Of a stretch of 64,000 nucleotides of DNA, positions 27,266 to 37,910 are shown in pieces. The stretch's first letter is position 1. Every line of letters begins with the position of its first letter. The stretch spans positions 62,001-126,000 of the forward strand of contig NZ_BOLS01000007.1 of the NCBI RefSeq assembly GCF_016861785.1, given 5' to 3'. Below the pieces are notes generated by a model. It had not been told where the DNA came from and ran no database searches. It saw only the letters and a list, made by a program, of their open reading frames with translations. A program made the translations under genes and the position numbers. Source of the DNA: Lacticaseibacillus mingshuiensis. Lineage in GTDB: Bacteria > Bacillota > Bacilli > Lactobacillales > Lactobacillaceae.

Positions 27266-27279
27266 TGTAAGCGGTTCAC
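27266..27279. promoter_or_regulatory. possible catabolite-responsive element
   Basis: TGTAAGCGGTTCAC matches the left half of the CcpA consensus TGWAANCGNTNWCA exactly and fails at the last three positions. It sits upstream of the msmK-type gene. Confidence 0.35.
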
Positions 27280-27392
27280 CTCGCAGTGGCAACCCTTACA
27301 ATATTTGCCGGCGCATTTTGGGCACATTGCCGAAGAATTCGCCAAAGTGCCCAAGGGGGATATGCTACACTGGGTCGTGGAAGGTGAAAAAG

Positions 27393-27857
27393 ATGAAGCA
27401 ACTGACTTTGATTCTGGTGGCCACGCCGACCGGACTGCTCGTGATCAACCGCAAAAAGCCCCCGTATCAAGGCTGCTGGAATGCGCTCGGCGGCAAAGTT
27501 GAACCGGGTGAAACACCGGCAGTTGGGGCGGCGCGCGAACTATTTGAAGAAAGCGGCCTGCGCGTGTCGCCAGAAGCGCTCACCACATGCGGGCTGGTCC
27601 ACTGGCACGTCGATGGCAAGCCCCGCGGTGATCTCTTCCTATATACATGCACCACGGCGACTGCGATGTCCCTGCCGACCGCCACGCGTGAGGGCGTGCT
27701 CATGACTTTTTCCCCGGATTGGTTGGCGGATCCACGGAATCTTGGCGTCGTGCCGGATCTGCAGGCGATGCTCCCGCTATTTTTCGCTGGCAAAAACGGG
27801 GAGTGGACCAGCCGCTTCGCTGGTGACCAGTTCCTCGGCTTGGAGGCGACGTCATGA
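27393..27857 (+). CDS. NUDIX hydrolase
   Basis: 154 residues with a complete Nudix box, GGKVEPGETPAVGAARELFE followed by ESGL (from about residue 31). Resembles the 8-oxo-dGTP diphosphatase (MutT-like) group. ATG 27393 follows AAGG with a nine-base spacer. The stop overlaps the start of the DUF72 gene (ATGA). Confidence 0.92.
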   Translation: MKQLTLILVATPTGLLVINRKKPPYQGCWNALGGKVEPGETPAVGAARELFEESGLRVSPEALTTCGLVHWHVDGKPRGDLFLYTCTTATAMSLPTATREGVLMTFSPDWLADPRNLGVVPDLQAMLPLFFAGKNGEWTSRFAGDQFLGLEATS

Positions 27858-28687
27858 TCCTCGTTGGCCTGACCGCCGTTGCTGAGCATCCCGACCTCGC
27901 GCCGAATGGCAAAGCGAGCACGCTGAGCGACATCGCGACCGTTTTCCCCGTGGTTGAAATGGACACGACTTTCTATCATATTCCAGGTGAAAAAACGGTG
28001 CGGAATTGGCAGCGGCAGGTGCCGCCGACGTTTCAGTTCATCGTGAAGGCGACGGCCACCATGACCCAACACGAACCGCTGCCTGCCGACACCGACCGCC
28101 GCGAGCCATTTATTCAGCTGCGCGCCAGCCTTCAGTCGTTGATCGACGCCAAGCAGCTGACCGCGATCTTGTTTCAACTGCCGCCGTGGTTTGGCGCGAC
28201 CGCCGACAACATCGCCTACCTAAAATGGGTGCGGACGCAGTATCCGGACTTGCCGATCGCAATCGAGTTGCGGGACGGCTCTTGGCTCAGTCCTAAATTT
28301 CGCAATTCGACCCTCGCATTGTGGCGTCAGCTCGATTTTATTAATGTGGTCGTCGACGAGCCTCAGGTGCCAGGCAATCCTGTCCCCCTGGTTCCCGAAG
28401 TCACGAATCCGACCTGCGCGATCATGCGCTTGCACGGGCGCAACTTGATGGGTTGGCTCAAACAGGGCGCAGCTTGGCGCGGCGAGCGCACGAATTACCG
28501 CTACTCGGACGACGAGTTGACGGTGCTTGGTGAAACGGCCATGAAGCTTGCGGCGGGCGCCAAACAGGTCTTTGTCATTTTCAACAATAACGGCCACCAA
28601 GATGCCTCACCCGACGCCCAGCGATTTATTGCCCAGCAGGGATTGCAGTTCACCGGATTGGCCCCGCGGCAGCTGGACTTGTTTTGA
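27854..28687 (+). CDS. DUF72 domain protein
   Basis: 277-residue DUF72 (YecE-like) protein, a TIM-barrel family of unknown biochemical role: VVEMDTTFYHIPGEKTVRNW, FQFIVKATATMT, LPIAIELRDGSW, AIMRLHGRN and VFVIFNNNGHQDASPDAQ are the conserved blocks. Coupled to the Nudix gene by an ATGA overlap. It is the last gene before the first palindrome array. Confidence 0.92.
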   Translation: MILVGLTAVAEHPDLAPNGKASTLSDIATVFPVVEMDTTFYHIPGEKTVRNWQRQVPPTFQFIVKATATMTQHEPLPADTDRREPFIQLRASLQSLIDAKQLTAILFQLPPWFGATADNIAYLKWVRTQYPDLPIAIELRDGSWLSPKFRNSTLALWRQLDFINVVVDEPQVPGNPVPLVPEVTNPTCAIMRLHGRNLMGWLKQGAAWRGERTNYRYSDDELTVLGETAMKLAAGAKQVFVIFNNNGHQDASPDAQRFIAQQGLQFTGLAPRQLDLF

Positions 28688-29404
28688 GGATGGGACGCGG
28701 ACGGGCGGCGAGGGAAGTAATGTGATGGCATCACATTTGGGCATACTCGGAAAGTATTGTGACCGCATCACACATGGGTGCACGCGAGAAGTAATGTGAT
28801 GGCGTTACACCCGGGCGCACGCGAAAAATAATGTGATGGCGTCACACTCGGGCGTGCGCGAAAAGTCAGGTGATGACGTCGCCCCCGGACGTGCACAAAA
28901 AGTAATGTGATGGGGTCACACGCCCACGATCGCCCGCGAAAAGTAATGTGATGGCGTCACACACGGGCGTCGCGAGAAGTAATGTGACCGCATCACACTG
29001 GGTAGGCATGGAAAGTAATGTGATGCCATCACACCTAAGACGTACGACCAAAAGTCGGGTGTGATCGCGTCGCTGCGAACCCCCAACAAAAATGGGATAC
29101 CATCACACCCTGTGCTGTCCTCAAAAAAGTAATGTGACCACATCACACTGATCTTGCCCCTGCAAGTTCGGGTGTGATGTGGTCACATTTTTGTTTGTCT
29201 CGATTGCGGAAAAGATGGCACGGGGCGCTACTTTTTCGTGAGACCCCAAAAAGTTTTGTGATGGCGTCACACCGCATCACAACTGGATTTCTTGGGTCTT
29301 TGTCTCGCCACACGACTTTCTGTGAGCATATTGTTAGGTATTTTTCGAAACTGGCGGTACATTCAGGTCGGAGACATCAAACAGTGACTAGGAGGCGAGT
29401 TGTG
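28688..29404. repeat. palindrome array A1 (37-bp units)
   Basis: A 717-base gene-free stretch. Palindromes of the type TGTGATGGCATCACA start at 28721, 28758, 28795, 28832, 28906, 28947, 28983, 29019, 29093, 29133, 29173 and 29257, with decayed copies at 28869 and 29060. The first six positions (28721 to 28906, counting the decayed 28869 copy) are exactly 37 apart; later spacing is 33-41. The 22-base linker is also conserved (CGGGCGTGCGCGAAAAGTAA-like). Sites vary at the three central positions while keeping dyad symmetry. Confidence 0.93.
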
Positions 29405-29410
29405 ATGGCA
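29401..29410 (+). promoter_or_regulatory. palindrome half-site over the tetR start codon
   Basis: TGTGATGGCA at 29401-29410 equals ten of the fifteen bases of the array palindrome and contains the GTG/ATG start codons of the TetR gene. The other half (TCACA) is absent. It could be chance or a relic operator. Confidence 0.3.
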
Positions 29411-30043
29411 GATAACAAAACAAATTTCGCGCCGACTGGCATGAACAGTCAGCTCGAGGCAATACTGAACGCGACGATCGATGCGTTGCGAACACAGGAT
29501 TATGCGCAGATCACTTTTCATGACCTCGAAAATCGGACCGGCATCAAATATATGACGATCAAAAGGCGATTTAATTCAAAGGCCGAGTTATTCGCAGCGG
29601 TACAGTTACACGAGTTGAAACGCGTTGGACCGGCATTTGTCAAAGTGCTGGATCCGGAGAATGATAATCTCTTGCGCAGCTACGTCAACCGTGCTGTGAA
29701 GGAAGAGGTCCCGCTGTTCAAAGTCATGATCACACTGCCGGGACTATCGCTGGATGATTTTTCCTTGGCGGCGCGGACTCGGTTGGATGAAGAATTAGGC
29801 CCACAGTATCAGAAATTGGTCACACAGCTGAGGACGGCGCATCGCTATATCGGCAAAAATGAGGCGATTGGGCTGGTGCATTTCGGGCTTGCCCTGATGG
29901 CGATCGCGTGCGAGCAGAACCGGCATCAACAAACTGATTACCAGATCGCGGACACGTTACTGGCGCTGTTGCATCTTTATCAAGGGCGCATCTATAAAGG
30001 ATTAGAGACGCCGGGTTTGCGGCAACCCCGGCGTCCGCAGTAA
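29405..30043 (+). CDS. TetR/AcrR family regulator within the palindrome arrays
   Basis: 212 residues. The N-terminal helix-turn-helix spans about residues 15-60 (ILNATIDALRTQDYAQITFHDLENRTGIKYMTIKRRFNSKAEL); the C-terminal ligand domain is not assigned to a subfamily. AGGAGG at 29390-29395 supports ATG 29405, with GTG 29402 possible. The only gene between arrays A1 and A2. It has no adjacent target gene of the usual TetR type, so either it controls distant genes or it binds the surrounding palindromes; the second idea is inference from size (15-bp dyads suit TetR dimers) and position. Confidence 0.88.
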   Translation: MADNKTNFAPTGMNSQLEAILNATIDALRTQDYAQITFHDLENRTGIKYMTIKRRFNSKAELFAAVQLHELKRVGPAFVKVLDPENDNLLRSYVNRAVKEEVPLFKVMITLPGLSLDDFSLAARTRLDEELGPQYQKLVTQLRTAHRYIGKNEAIGLVHFGLALMAIACEQNRHQQTDYQIADTLLALLHLYQGRIYKGLETPGLRQPRRPQ

Positions 30044-30101
30044 AAAGTTTTGGCTCTCCTCCTGTTTGGTTGGCAAACTCTTTCGTATAAAAAATGGTAG
30101 T

Positions 30102-30130
30102 GGCTGGTCGAGTCAGTGGCCAGCCTTTTT
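30102..30130 (+). terminator. terminator after tetR
   Basis: GGCTGG (30102-30107) pairs with CCAGCC (30120-30125) before TTTTT. Confidence 0.7.
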
Positions 30131-31260
30131 GGTGTGATGGCATCACACTATCTCACACGCCCGAGCCTTGGGGGATGTGGTCGGTAGCGTTCGGCTGACC
30201 GCTTTTTCGGTGCCGATTTTGCCATCGAAAACGTTGATCTGACGGCATTCTTGACTCGTCGGTGAGCCAATGAAGAATGCGTGTTACGAGCTATTTGTTA
30301 AAACCGCGCTAGACCGGCTTTTTGAGCCACACAAACCGGTCGTCAGAGACGCATTAGAAGGTGTGATTCGGGGGATTATTCAGTTTTTGGCTTGAACGTG
30401 ACCTTTGAATGCGCGTGGGACGTTTCAGGCGACGACTTGAGAACGGGCGCTACCGGCCGAACTTTTGTGAGGGCATCACACTAGTTCGCAGACGATTGCA
30501 GTGGCGGCGTCAACACTTGCATACTCCTGGTATATAGGTGTTGTGATCCGCTCTCAAAAGAGGCCAATCGACATACCCGGGGTACGCGGCCTGGATTTCC
30601 CCGATGCGCCGACGACAAATAATGTGATGGCATCACACTTGTTTGAAGGGAGTTCACCGGGCACGGGTGTCTGACTGACGTACTCCCGGTATGCGGGTCT
30701 CGATTTCCCGGGAAATGGCGAAAAGTAATGTGACCGCATCACACCAGCGCAACGGCTCTGCCCGGGGCAGTAATGGGATCGTATGGACTTTGAGCCTGCG
30801 AATATCGCAATATCCAACAATAACTCGCGTACTCAGGGTATGCGAATGTCGTTTTTGCTGTCAAAAGAGGTCGATCGGCATATCAGGGTACGCGGCTTTC
30901 GATTCCCCGATACACTGTAGCAAAATGGTGTGACGGCATCACACCAACATCAAAGTGCAGGGCTCGGTCGTGCAGATCTTATGGACTCAGAGTCCGCGAA
31001 TATGACAATATCGAACGGAAACCCCGAAATTCGCGGACCCGGGGTTCATAGAGTAAAAAGGCCCCGGGGGTCTGCGCTAACAAATAATGTGATGGCATCA
31101 CACCGGTTTGAAGGTGTTCAATGCGGGCGTGACTGACTGGCAGACTCCCGGTATGCGGATGTCCTAATTTACTGTCAAAAGCAGTCCATCAGCATACCCG
31201 GAGTACGCACCTCCGATATGGAGGTAAAAACAATGTGATAGCATCACACCGGTTTGTCCA
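30131..31260. repeat. palindrome array A2, composite cassettes with 65-70-bp hairpins
   Basis: Palindromes start at 30133, 30466, 30623, 30729, 30929, 31088 and 31234. Between them are imperfect inverted repeats: 30519-30587 (69 bp), 30827-30893 (67), 30983-31047 (65) and 31140-31208 (69). Type I arms read like GCGTACTCCCGGTATGCG; the type II arm reads GGACTCAGAGTCCGCGAAT. Each arm is itself a near palindrome. The unit starting at 30623 has only one arm (30679-30696) and is 106 bp long instead of about 157. Bases 30150-30460 show no clear unit. No gene is seen. Confidence 0.88.
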
Positions 31261-31620
31261 TGGTGGCGTAGGGCGCAACTAATGTCACCGCATCACACAA
31301 GATCCGGACGCGCCCGAAAGCGCACGCAACTATTGTCACCGCATCACACAAGATACGCACGCGGCCGAAAGCTCACGCAACTAATGTCACCGCATCACAC
31401 AAGATTCGGACGCCCCCCAGAAAGCTCGCGCAACTAATGTCACCGCATCACACAAAATCCGGACGCCCGCCGAAAGCTTACGCAACTATTGTCACTGCAT
31501 CACACAAAATCAGCACGCTCCCCCGAAAGCTCACGCAACTAATGTCACCGCGTCACACTAGATGCCCACCCGCCAGAAGACTCCGCAAATAATGTGACCC
31601 CATCACACCAGTTACCAGCG
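31261..31620. repeat. tandem repeat, about 52-bp units with altered palindrome
   Basis: Seven units with core starts at 31283, 31334, 31385, 31438, 31490, 31543 and 31593, spaced 50-53. Five cores are TGTCACCGCATCACA or TGTCACTGCATCACA and one is TGTCACCGCGTCACA, so the left half has lost symmetry; the last core (TGTGACCCCATCACA) is the normal form. The intervening part (CGGACGC.CCGAAAGCTCACGCAACTAA-like) is conserved too. Confidence 0.9.
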
Positions 31621-31678
31621 CACGCCTCAAATTATCCCCAGCGAAGATTCACCGCCGCGCCAATTTCTGGAAAGCCAC

Positions 31679-31707
31679 TGAAAACAAGCGGCGGCCTATG
31701 CTATACT
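31679..31707 (+). promoter_or_regulatory. candidate metG promoter
   Basis: TGAAAA and TATACT separated by 17 bases, about 80 bases before the metG start. No T-box specifier or antiterminator is visible in the short leader. Confidence 0.5.
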
Positions 31708-31709
31708 GA

Positions 31710-33764
<2,055 letters not shown>

Positions 33765-33783
33765 TTTAAGTTGAATGGATATG

Positions 33784-33817
33784 AAAAAATCGACTCGCGG
33801 GTGCGGGTCGATTTTTT
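33784..33817. terminator. bidirectional terminator after metG
   Basis: AAAAAATCGAC (33784-33794) pairs with GTCGATTTTTT (33807-33817), with further pairing of CGC/GCG inside. Confidence 0.9.
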
Positions 33818-33874
33818 GTGTGGATCTTGAGGCGCGGGATATTGGCTTGGGACCTAAGCGCTCGGCTACGCACC

Positions 33875-34636
33875 CTATTTTGCCATGTGCACGGTGGTCA
33901 ATGCGGCGTATGGGGCGAGGGCGGCTTCGTCTGCGCCGTCGTCTGTGATCAGGCCGCTGATCTGGTCGAGGGTATAGAAGGTATAAAAATCTTGCTGATC
34001 GAGTTTGCTATGGTCGCATACGACGAAGGTGGCGTGCGCATTTTTCAACGCGATGCGCAGGGTCTGGCCTTCTTCGGGACTGGTGGTGGTGATCAGCTCC
34101 TTGTTGATGCCATTGGCGCCGACGAAGGCTTTGTCAAAGCGCAGGCGTTCGAGGACCTCGTTGGCAAGGCTGCCGGCAAAGGCGCCTGAGCGTGCGCGGT
34201 AGGTGCCACCGATCAGCTGAAGGTCGACGCGACGGCCCAAGCGCTGAAAGCTTTCGAACACTTGCAGCGCGTTGGTGATAAAACGTACATCAGTTGCCTC
34301 GATGTAAGGGGCAATCAATTCCAGCGTGGTGCCGGAGCCGATGAAGATCGTGTCGCCGTCATCGATCATATCTGCGGCGAGGCGCGCAATCGCCGTTTTG
34401 GCAGGGACTTCCAGTTGGCGTTTTTCGTCGTGACTGCGCTCGGGCATGTGCGCCAGTCCGCGACTTTGCGCGCCGCCGTGGATCCGGATCAGCGCATTTT
34501 CCGCCGCGAGTTCATCGAGGTCCCGCCGCACGGTCATGGTGGACACCCCAAGCGTTTCACCGATTTCGCTGACGGTCACGATTCCCTTTTTTTCAACCAG
34601 CGACTTGATCGTAATGAGCCGTTCGCGCTTGAGCAT
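33875..34636 (-). CDS. DeoR/GlpR family sugar-responsive repressor
   Basis: 253 residues. An N-terminal DeoR helix-turn-helix (ERLITIKSLVEKKGIVTVSEI...STMTVRRDLDELA) is followed by a sugar-phosphate-sensing domain (DTIFIGSGTTLELIAPYI, FITNALQVFE, LIGGTYRARSGAFAG, FVGANGIN). Resembles LacR-like repressors. No sugar operon is adjacent. ATG 34636 is favoured over a GTG three codons earlier because of spacing from AAAGG. Upstream, 34655-34690 holds repeats of a TTGTTYGT type that could be its operator. Confidence 0.92.
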   Translation of the reverse strand: MLKRERLITIKSLVEKKGIVTVSEIGETLGVSTMTVRRDLDELAAENALIRIHGGAQSRGLAHMPERSHDEKRQLEVPAKTAIARLAADMIDDGDTIFIGSGTTLELIAPYIEATDVRFITNALQVFESFQRLGRRVDLQLIGGTYRARSGAFAGSLANEVLERLRFDKAFVGANGINKELITTTSPEEGQTLRIALKNAHATFVVCDHSKLDQQDFYTFYTLDQISGLITDDGADEAALAPYAALTTVHMAK

Positions 34637-35378
34637 TGTCGTCACACCTTTTCCATTGTTTGTGAGTTCTTGTTCGTTCCTGTTGACGTTAGCACGCTTT
34701 TCTCAAAATCACAAGTAAATTGCGCCAAACGAACAATGGGGCGAGATCTTCAAATACGGAGACGAGTGACCAGTCTATTACTTCAGTTGACACAGGCAAA
34801 AACTGCTCACGCTACAACGCTGCCTGGGGAAATCGGGCGCTTGCTTGATAGCGTTGAGATTCTATTATTCGGAGCCACAGCGAAAGAGCGAGAAATCGCG
34901 TCAAGGATTCCTAAATCGTCGTGCCGGCCGAAACTGTTCGTAGAATCTCGATGGAGCAAGAATAATAAAGGCAAGCCGCTGTTAACTCGTCGTGCTCGCG
35001 GTGGCTATTCTGCTTATCGTCGACACCACGCTTCAAACGGTGTGGCAAATTGCCGGGGAAAATGCGACGATTGTGTGCCAATACGAGCGCGGCGCGATGT
35101 CCCTGACCAGCCTCTTGTTAGATGTGCCCGTCAGCCAAAAAGTAATTGCCAAAAAGGATGCAACATACTGGCAACTGATCCACGCCGAACATTCACGGCA
35201 GGCGGCACGTACTCGCCGCTTTCACCGGTGGTTTGGCTATGTGGGTCGATGCCCGCGTCCAGTCAAATCACTTTTGCGAGTGAGGCGACACCTCAGAAAA
35301 AATAGTTTCGGCGGCTGACTAATCTTCACACACACGCCACATTTGCGGGGTACACTTGCCCTACATATGGAGGCAATC
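34637..35378. other. mostly non-coding region with a doubtful ORF
   Basis: 742 bases between the DeoR gene and a small membrane-protein gene. A frame at 34992-35318 (108 codons, GTG start, begins MLAVAILLIVDTTLQTVWQ) has protein-like composition at first but no ribosome site and an Arg-rich end. It may be a gene remnant. No repeats of the palindrome family here. Confidence 0.35.
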
Positions 35379-35960
35379 ATGACAACAACAGCGAATCTTA
35401 TTTTTCAAGGCGCCATGCTTGTGGCGATACTGTGCGCATTTCTCAGCCTGCGCCTCAAAAAACAGGCGGACAAACAGGCACCATCCCTGACCAAGACGCT
35501 TGGCCTCTCCAAACTCGAGACGTGGCGCTACAACCAACGCCTTCAACTCGCGCTCGTCGACCTCGATAACGCGCTGTTCACAAGCCAAACCCGTCTTGGC
35601 CTTTCAGCAATGGCCATGATGGTCACGCTCGGCGGCTGGCTTGCCGTGACCCTTGAACTGGAAGTCCACCTCGCGCGCCTGTGCGTCTGGTCGGTGCTCG
35701 TCATGGCTGGTTATCTCTGGTTCACCCGCACCAGCTGGACACGTCGAGCCAAAAACCTCGCCGCCATCGACCAGATGCTTGAAAAAGACCCAGACCAGGC
35801 CGCCAGTTTTTCCATCACCAAAGCGGGCCAGGCAAAAGGCAAAGCAGTCGAAGGTAAACGCAAATTAGCCGCGATTCTGGTCATCATTGGCCTCACCGTT
35901 ATCGTCCTCGCCCGCATCTACCTCGACATCGCCACCATCCAGGCAAACACCTTGCATTGA
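35379..35960 (+). CDS. hypothetical membrane protein
   Basis: 193 residues with three to four hydrophobic segments (LIFQGAMLVAILCAFLSLRL, the pair between about residues 75 and 120, and a C-terminal LAAILVIIGLTVIVLARIYL) separated by basic cytoplasmic loops. No family recognised. ATG 35379 has GGAGG five bases upstream. Monocistronic, closed by a very strong terminator. Confidence 0.72.
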   Translation: MTTTANLIFQGAMLVAILCAFLSLRLKKQADKQAPSLTKTLGLSKLETWRYNQRLQLALVDLDNALFTSQTRLGLSAMAMMVTLGGWLAVTLELEVHLARLCVWSVLVMAGYLWFTRTSWTRRAKNLAAIDQMLEKDPDQAASFSITKAGQAKGKAVEGKRKLAAILVIIGLTVIVLARIYLDIATIQANTLH

Positions 35961-35999
35961 TCGCCTTTATAATAGAAGAAAAAACGCGCACACAACCGA

Positions 36000-36048
36000 A
36001 AAACCAGCCGCAAAGCCTTGTAGGAAAAGGGCTTGCGGCTGGTTTTTT
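36000..36048 (+). terminator. terminator after hypothetical membrane protein gene
   Basis: AAAACCAGCCGCAA (from 36000) pairs with TTGCGGCTGGTTTT (36033-36046), followed by further T. Confidence 0.88.
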
Positions 36049-36254
36049 GCGTGTGGAACGTGTCGAATCCGTGGCGATTGCGACAGATTATGGCGCGTGA
36101 GAGATAGGCGGAAGGCGGCGTAGGGCGAAGAAATGCGCCGACAGAAGGGGACAGCAAGCGAATTTTAGAAACAGTATCAATGCGTAAATGTCATTTGATT
36201 TCTGCCAAGCATCTTCCACAACCGGGAAGGCAAATCTACTTCTGTATTTCTGCA

Positions 36255-36471
36255 GTGCTGGATATGAGGTGGGCTTCGGCCGAAAATGGCTCGCTTCGCA
36301 TGTCTGGGCGTAAGGCGTAAACGCCTAACGCCCAGAGCAAGCCCCCTCGTCGGCGTTGGCGGCTATGCCGCCTACGCCGAAAGTGAGCTTTGAGACCGCG
36401 ACCTTCGCGGGCTCAAAGTCACTTGTCCGCTCTACTCCGGTCGCCAGCCAGTTTCTGGCCGAAGCTCACCC
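36255..36471 (+). repeat. 217-bp structured dispersed repeat, copy 2
   Basis: The same length as the other two copies. Its stems differ from copy 3 by paired changes: GGGCTTCGGCC with GGCCGAAGCTC at the ends, TGGGCG/CGCCCA instead of TTGGCG/CGCCAA, GGCG/CGCC instead of GGTG/CACC. It ends about 95 bases before tatD, in a 607-base gap otherwise without features. Confidence 0.85.
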
Positions 36472-36567
36472 GGGCGCTTTCTCCAAATCCGACAGTGAAA
36501 ATCCGGGTCGATTTGCCGGCCCGGTTGCTGGCAAGTATAATGGCAGGAGACGAATGAGGTGTACAAC

Positions 36568-37347
36568 ATGGAGATCTTTGATTCACATACCCATCTAAAC
36601 GACACGCCGTACTTGGGCCACGAAGCAGAATACGTCCAGCAGGCACACGACCTAGGCGTCACCGAAATGGCGATCGTCGGCTCAGACACCGTGCTGAATG
36701 ACGGGGCCCTGCGCCTGGCGCACAGCTTTTCAAACCTCTACGCGATCATTGGCTGGCATCCCGAATCCAGCAAAGATTACGATCAGGCCAAAGAAAATCA
36801 GCTGATCCAAGACCTCGCCGATCCAAAAGTGGTCGCACTAGGGGAGATCGGACTGGATTATCACTGGGACACCAGCCCGCGTGAGACCCAGCGCCGTGTT
36901 TTTGCCCGCCAGCTCGCCATCGCACGTGACTTGCACATTCCCGTGTCGATTCACACCCGCGAGGCCTTCGACGACACTTATCGCATCATGCAGGAAGCAC
37001 ATTTTGACCAGATCGGCGGCATCATGCACAGCTTCACCGGCGACGGCGAATGGGCCAAGAAGTTCCTTGACCTCGGCGCGTATGTCTCCTATTCCGGCAT
37101 TGTCAGTTTCAAAAATGCGCCTGAGGAACACGAAAGCGTGCAGGTCATTCCCGAAGACCGCTTGCTGGTCGAAACGGACGCGCCTTATCTAACCCCGGCG
37201 CCGTACCGCGGACGGCCGAACCAGCCAGCCTATACCCGCTATGTGGTTGAGGCCGTGGCTAACTTGCGCGGCGACACGCCGGAACATATCGCCGCGATCA
37301 CTCGGGCAAACGCCCACCGTATTTTTAACCTAAAGGAGAACAATTGA
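36568..37347 (+). CDS. tatD: TatD family metal-dependent deoxyribonuclease
   Basis: 259 residues with the TatD metal-binding blocks FDSHTHLND, ALGEIGLDYHW, PVSIHTREAF, GIMHSFTGDGEW and LLVETDAPYLTP. 3'-5' nuclease, possibly in DNA repair. ATG 36568 has GAGGTG upstream. Its stop overlaps the rnmV start. Confidence 0.95.
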   Translation: MEIFDSHTHLNDTPYLGHEAEYVQQAHDLGVTEMAIVGSDTVLNDGALRLAHSFSNLYAIIGWHPESSKDYDQAKENQLIQDLADPKVVALGEIGLDYHWDTSPRETQRRVFARQLAIARDLHIPVSIHTREAFDDTYRIMQEAHFDQIGGIMHSFTGDGEWAKKFLDLGAYVSYSGIVSFKNAPEEHESVQVIPEDRLLVETDAPYLTPAPYRGRPNQPAYTRYVVEAVANLRGDTPEHIAAITRANAHRIFNLKENN

Positions 37348-37910
37348 GTCCATTTAAACAGATCATCGTGGTCGAGGGCCGTGACGACACGAAACGACTG
37401 ACCGAGGCATTCGGCAAGATTGATACGATCGAAACGCGCGGCAGCGCCATCGATGACAAAACGCTGGATGTGATCAAAAAGGCGCAGGAAACGCGCGGCG
37501 TGATTGTGCTCACGGATCCGGATTTCCCGGGCGAAAAGATTCGCAAAACCATCAGCGCTCATGTGCCCGGCGTTCAGCACGCTTTTTTGCCAAGAGGCGA
37601 GGCAGCCCCGGATGGTCCAGGCTCGCTTGGGGTCGAGCACGCCAGCCCGGCTGCGCTGAAGGCTGCGCTGGAGGCGGTGGCGACGCCGAGTGAGGACGCG
37701 CCGCAACTCTTCGACCAAAGCGACTTACAGGCAGCCGGGCTGATCGGCGGTGCCGGGTCCCGCGCCAAACGTGAGCGGCTGGGGGAGCTGCTCCACATCG
37801 GCTACACCAATGGCAAGCAGCTCGTCCATCGCTTGCAGGCATTCGGCATCACACGCACGCAATTGACCGACGCGCTCGCCCAGCTCGACAAGGAGGCTTC
37901 ACATGACTGA
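37344..37910 (+). CDS. rnmV: ribonuclease M5
   Basis: Matures 5S rRNA. 188 residues: an N-terminal TOPRIM domain with IIVVEGRDDTKRL (Glu) and VIVLTDPDFPGEKIR (Asp pair), then the M5-specific C-terminal domain. Starts with TTG 37344 overlapping the tatD stop, with AAGGAGAA upstream. Overlaps ksgA by eight bases. Confidence 0.95.
   Translation: MSPFKQIIVVEGRDDTKRLTEAFGKIDTIETRGSAIDDKTLDVIKKAQETRGVIVLTDPDFPGEKIRKTISAHVPGVQHAFLPRGEAAPDGPGSLGVEHASPAALKAALEAVATPSEDAPQLFDQSDLQAAGLIGGAGSRAKRERLGELLHIGYTNGKQLVHRLQAFGITRTQLTDALAQLDKEASHD

Noticed and set aside
28721-31248. CRP/FNR operator sites
   Set aside because: Half-sites TGTGA/TCACA match CRP, but the gap is five bases rather than six, and the number and clustering do not fit ordinary promoters. 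No CRP-type gene is present here.
31261-31620. Possible CRISPR array
   Set aside because: Spacing is regular, but the intervals between cores are themselves conserved, the core is a decayed palindrome, and no cas gene is in the window.
34262-35305. 347-codon plus-strand frame
   Set aside because: Its first half is antisense to the DeoR gene and its second half has no protein-like conservation or ribosome site.
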